DNA of 64,000 nucleotides from Lacrimispora amygdalina (lineage in GTDB: Bacteria; Bacillota; Clostridia; Lachnospirales; Lachnospiraceae). Position 1 is the first letter of the stretch; every line of letters starts with the position of its first letter. The notes beneath the pieces were generated by a model that was not told the DNA's origin, did not search any database, and worked only from the letters and a program-made list of their open reading frames with translations. Position numbers and translations under genes: made by a program. The stretch is from positions 1 to 64,000 of the forward strand of contig NZ_QOHO01000029.1 in NCBI RefSeq assembly GCF_003432035.1, in the 5' to 3' direction. Positions 62,102 through 64,000 of the stretch are shown piece by piece.

Positions 62102-63385
62102 TTAACAATTTTCCTGCTTTGCCAGAAGATAGGTAATAAACTGATTTGCCGTTCTGCCTGATAAACCGCCATGACTGAGTTCCCAGATATTTGCCTTTTC
62201 ATACAGTTCTTCCAAAGGCATTGAAATCTGGCTGCGGGCTGCCAGCTGTTTAACAATCTCTTTAAATTCAGCCGGTTCAGGCGCCCCATAATAAATGGTT
62301 ACTCCAAAACGGGCAACCAGGGAAAGCTTCTCCTGGACGGTATCATTATTATGTAATTCATCATCCAGCTGCCTCTTGTCACTGAATTTTTCACGGATTA
62401 AATGACGGCGGTTTGAGGTAGCATAGATTAAAACATTGCCCGGTTTCTTTGCAAGTCCTCCCTCTATGATAGCCTTTAAATACTTATACTCCAGTTCTGT
62501 ATCCTCAAAAGATAAATCATCCATATAGATGATAAATTTATAATTTCTGTCTTTTATCTGTTCCTGTATCTTTGAAAGAGTATGAAACTGATGCTTATAA
62601 ACTTCAATAATCCGCAGACCCCTGTCATAATATTCATTTAAAATCGCTTTGATGCTGGATGATTTTCCAGTTCCGCTGTCTCCGAATAAAAGAACGTTGT
62701 TGGCCGGTTTACCGTCTAAGAACGCTTCTGTGTTCTCAATTAATTTCTCTTTCTGCCGTTCATATCCCACAAGATCATTTAAATAAATATGATCCATGCT
62801 TGTAATAGGTATAATCTTTGGATCCGTATCAGTCTCTTCCACACGAAAGGCTTTATTTAAGCCGAATTTACCCACGCCGAAATTCTTATAAAATGTAGTG
62901 ATTTTCTCTCCGAACACCTGAACATCCGGCGCCTTTTTTAACTCTACTGCAAGCGTCACAATCTGATCCCGGATACGTTTGTTATAAATTTTACTGTTTC
63001 CGTCATTGGCCCGGTAATCAGAAAGAGCTGCCCAAATGCCGCCTTCTTCCCCAAAGTCCAGCTTTGAGATGTCCTGATCAAACAGTTCCTTCATAATTTT
63101 AAAATCATGGGCAGCCAGTTCATTCAGTGTGCCCCTGACAGGTCCCGTAATTTCACAGGAGGTGCTGTAAGCATTCTCATGATCTGCAAGGCATAATGCT
63201 AAAAAACAATGCCAGAGATTCCCCTCAAAGCCATAGGACGCCGCCAGCTCGATAAGCTGACCGGCACAGGCAAAGGATTCCGGCATCGTTTCTTTCATTT
63301 GCTCCGCTTGCGGAGTCAGCTGTCTTATGATCTGGTCAAATAGTTTCTGATATTTTAGATCGCGGTATAAAATCAGTTCCTTCAA
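62102..63385 (-). CDS. DUF815 AAA-type ATPase
   Basis: A 427-aa protein of a conserved AAA+ family of unsettled function. Its C-terminal ATPase part (from about residue 195) carries LNDLVGYERQKEKLIENTEAFLDG, Walker A LLFGDSGTGKSSS near 233-245 and Walker B-like FIIYMDDLSFE near 288-298, then IYATSNRRHLIREKF and ARFGVTIYYGAPEPAEF. The N-terminal half is helical and specific to the family. The start is TTG at 63385, ten bases after GGAGG. No clear partner nearby. Confidence 0.88.
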   Translation of the reverse strand: MKELILYRDLKYQKLFDQIIRQLTPQAEQMKETMPESFACAGQLIELAASYGFEGNLWHCFLALCLADHENAYSTSCEITGPVRGTLNELAAHDFKIMKELFDQDISKLDFGEEGGIWAALSDYRANDGNSKIYNKRIRDQIVTLAVELKKAPDVQVFGEKITTFYKNFGVGKFGLNKAFRVEETDTDPKIIPITSMDHIYLNDLVGYERQKEKLIENTEAFLDGKPANNVLLFGDSGTGKSSSIKAILNEYYDRGLRIIEVYKHQFHTLSKIQEQIKDRNYKFIIYMDDLSFEDTELEYKYLKAIIEGGLAKKPGNVLIYATSNRRHLIREKFSDKRQLDDELHNNDTVQEKLSLVARFGVTIYYGAPEPAEFKEIVKQLAARSQISMPLEELYEKANIWELSHGGLSGRTANQFITYLLAKQENC

Positions 63386-63412
63386 TTTAATGATTCCTCC
63401 CTGTGTAAATGG

Positions 63413-63440
63413 AAGTCCGGCCTGGATCCAGGCCGAACTT
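63413..63440. repeat. hairpin between pheA and the DUF815 gene
   Basis: CGGCCTGGATCCAGGCCG within 63413-63440 is a perfect palindrome with AAGT/ACTT outer arms. No T run follows on the minus strand, so it is at best a weak terminator of pheA. Confidence 0.45.
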
Positions 63441-63451
63441 CTTAGTAAGCA

Positions 63452-64000
63452 TTAATAATTTCCCAAAACCCGCATATTGCGACCTTCTTCTAAAATGCCC
63501 TTTAAAGCATTCTGAATCGAGGGTTCACTTAAATTTCCTTCCATATCTACGAAGAAACGGTATTCCCAGTTTCTTCCGGGAATCGGTCTTGATTCAATCA
63601 TAATCATACTGATTCCGTTATAGATCATATTGCTCAGTATGTTATAGAGAGTACCGCTTTTATGGGGCAGTTCAAAACTGATACTGACTTTTTGTGCATC
63701 CTCCCGGTATATCCGTTTATTGGACAGAATAATAAACCGTGTGGTGTTGGATTTGTTATGATTGATAGAAGATTTCAGGACTTTCAGGCCATAGAGTCTG
63801 GCAGCAGTCTCACTGGCGACTGCCGCCTGTGATGGATCTCCATCTTCTATGATCTTTTTTGCAGCAGCGGCAGTATTCTCCACACTGATCTGCTTCCAGT
63901 TCCTGTTATCATTCAGAAACTCCGAACACTGCATCAACGCCTGGGGGTGGGAAAATACAGTGCGGATGTCTTCCGGACTGGCATCCGGAAGCCCCAGCAG
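63452..64000 (-). CDS. pheA: prephenate dehydratase, C-terminal part (cut by window edge)
   Basis: Last 182 codons of a phenylalanine biosynthesis enzyme, open to the window edge at 64000 with no start in view. The dehydratase end is seen in VFSHPQALMQCSEFL, AAVASETAARLYGL and the substrate motif NTTRFIIL; a regulatory ACT domain follows (about last 80 residues; KVSISFELPHKSGTLYNIL, then MIMIESRPIPGRNWEYRFFVDMEG) with the ESRP phenylalanine-binding motif. Whether a chorismate mutase domain precedes it cannot be seen. Feedback inhibition by phenylalanine is expected. Confidence 0.94.
   Translation of the reverse strand: MLGLPDASPEDIRTVFSHPQALMQCSEFLNDNRNWKQISVENTAAAAKKIIEDGDPSQAAVASETAARLYGLKVLKSSINHNKSNTTRFIILSNKRIYREDAQKVSISFELPHKSGTLYNILSNMIYNGISMIMIESRPIPGRNWEYRFFVDMEGNLSEPSIQNALKGILEEGRNMRVLGNY

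Noticed and set aside
1-64000. CRISPR arrays, tRNA or rRNA genes, IS elements, prophage
   Set aside because: No regularly spaced repeats, tRNA-like TTC-loop/acceptor patterns, rRNA-like blocks, transposases, integrases or phage structural genes were seen on either strand.

Overview
The window reads as a chromosomal stretch of a low-to-moderate GC, spore-forming, monoderm Clostridium relative, most likely Lachnospiraceae (Lacrimispora/Enterocloster-like). This is inferred from spoIIR, a type III glutamine synthetase, AGGAGG-type ribosome binding sites, sigma-A promoters and the gene mix; no rRNA is present to confirm it. I found no tRNA, rRNA, insertion sequence, prophage or CRISPR array. The window carries 56 intact or edge-cut protein genes and one pseudogene, mostly on the minus strand.

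Layout. 0-9.3 kb: ddl, spoIIR, then a tetR-adaptor-RND permease-TolC-TolC locus whose promoter carries an obvious operator. 9.3-13.1 kb: small acidic protein, GntR regulator and ispE, then glnB-amt with two terminator-like hairpins. 13.1-16.8 kb: small alarmone synthetase, YesL-like protein, an unknown membrane protein, GNAT, cyclophilin. 17-23.6 kb: a methyltransferase plus peptide/nickel-type ABC transporter operon, divergent from an ArsR-type regulator with a Cys/His tail. 23.6-31.7 kb: a penicillin-acylase-like hydrolase, a DUF255 thioredoxin-fold protein, an alanine/Na+ symporter, a zinc-dependent phospholipase C-like protein, a lipoprotein and a BCCT carrier. 31.7-36.6 kb: a glycan cluster (GT2, rfbF, rfbG, rfbH, licD) for a CDP-linked deoxysugar. 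36.7-47.9 kb: hsp20 under a CIRCE operator, a flavin-reductase pseudogene, M42 peptidase, glnN, fba, MATE, thrC, sfsA, and a Crp/Fnr regulator divergent from a DMT exporter across an 18-bp perfect palindrome. 48-58.2 kb: nine closely spaced minus-strand genes (VanR/VanS-like two-component system, 830-aa membrane protein, ABC ATPase and permease, nfo, then an SPFH / zinc-ribbon / TPM trio like B. subtilis YdjI-YdjG-YdjH). 58.3-64 kb: ppx-ppk, a DUF815 ATPase and the 3' part of pheA, cut by the window edge.

How the parts work together. Nitrogen genes (glnB, amt, glnN) are the best candidate for something new: the glnB and glnN leaders, 30 kb apart and on opposite strands, begin with almost the same 14-nt GAAC...GTTC element, which can pair with itself or donate its 3' half to an intrinsic terminator. 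Envelope functions dominate elsewhere: an RND/TolC-type exporter in an apparently single-membrane cell, a two-component/ABC unit running into a membrane-stress-like SPFH operon, and surface-sugar synthesis. The methyltransferase-ABC-ArsR unit looks like a metal or metallophore uptake module. All functional calls rest on motif and family recognition by eye; no database search was run.
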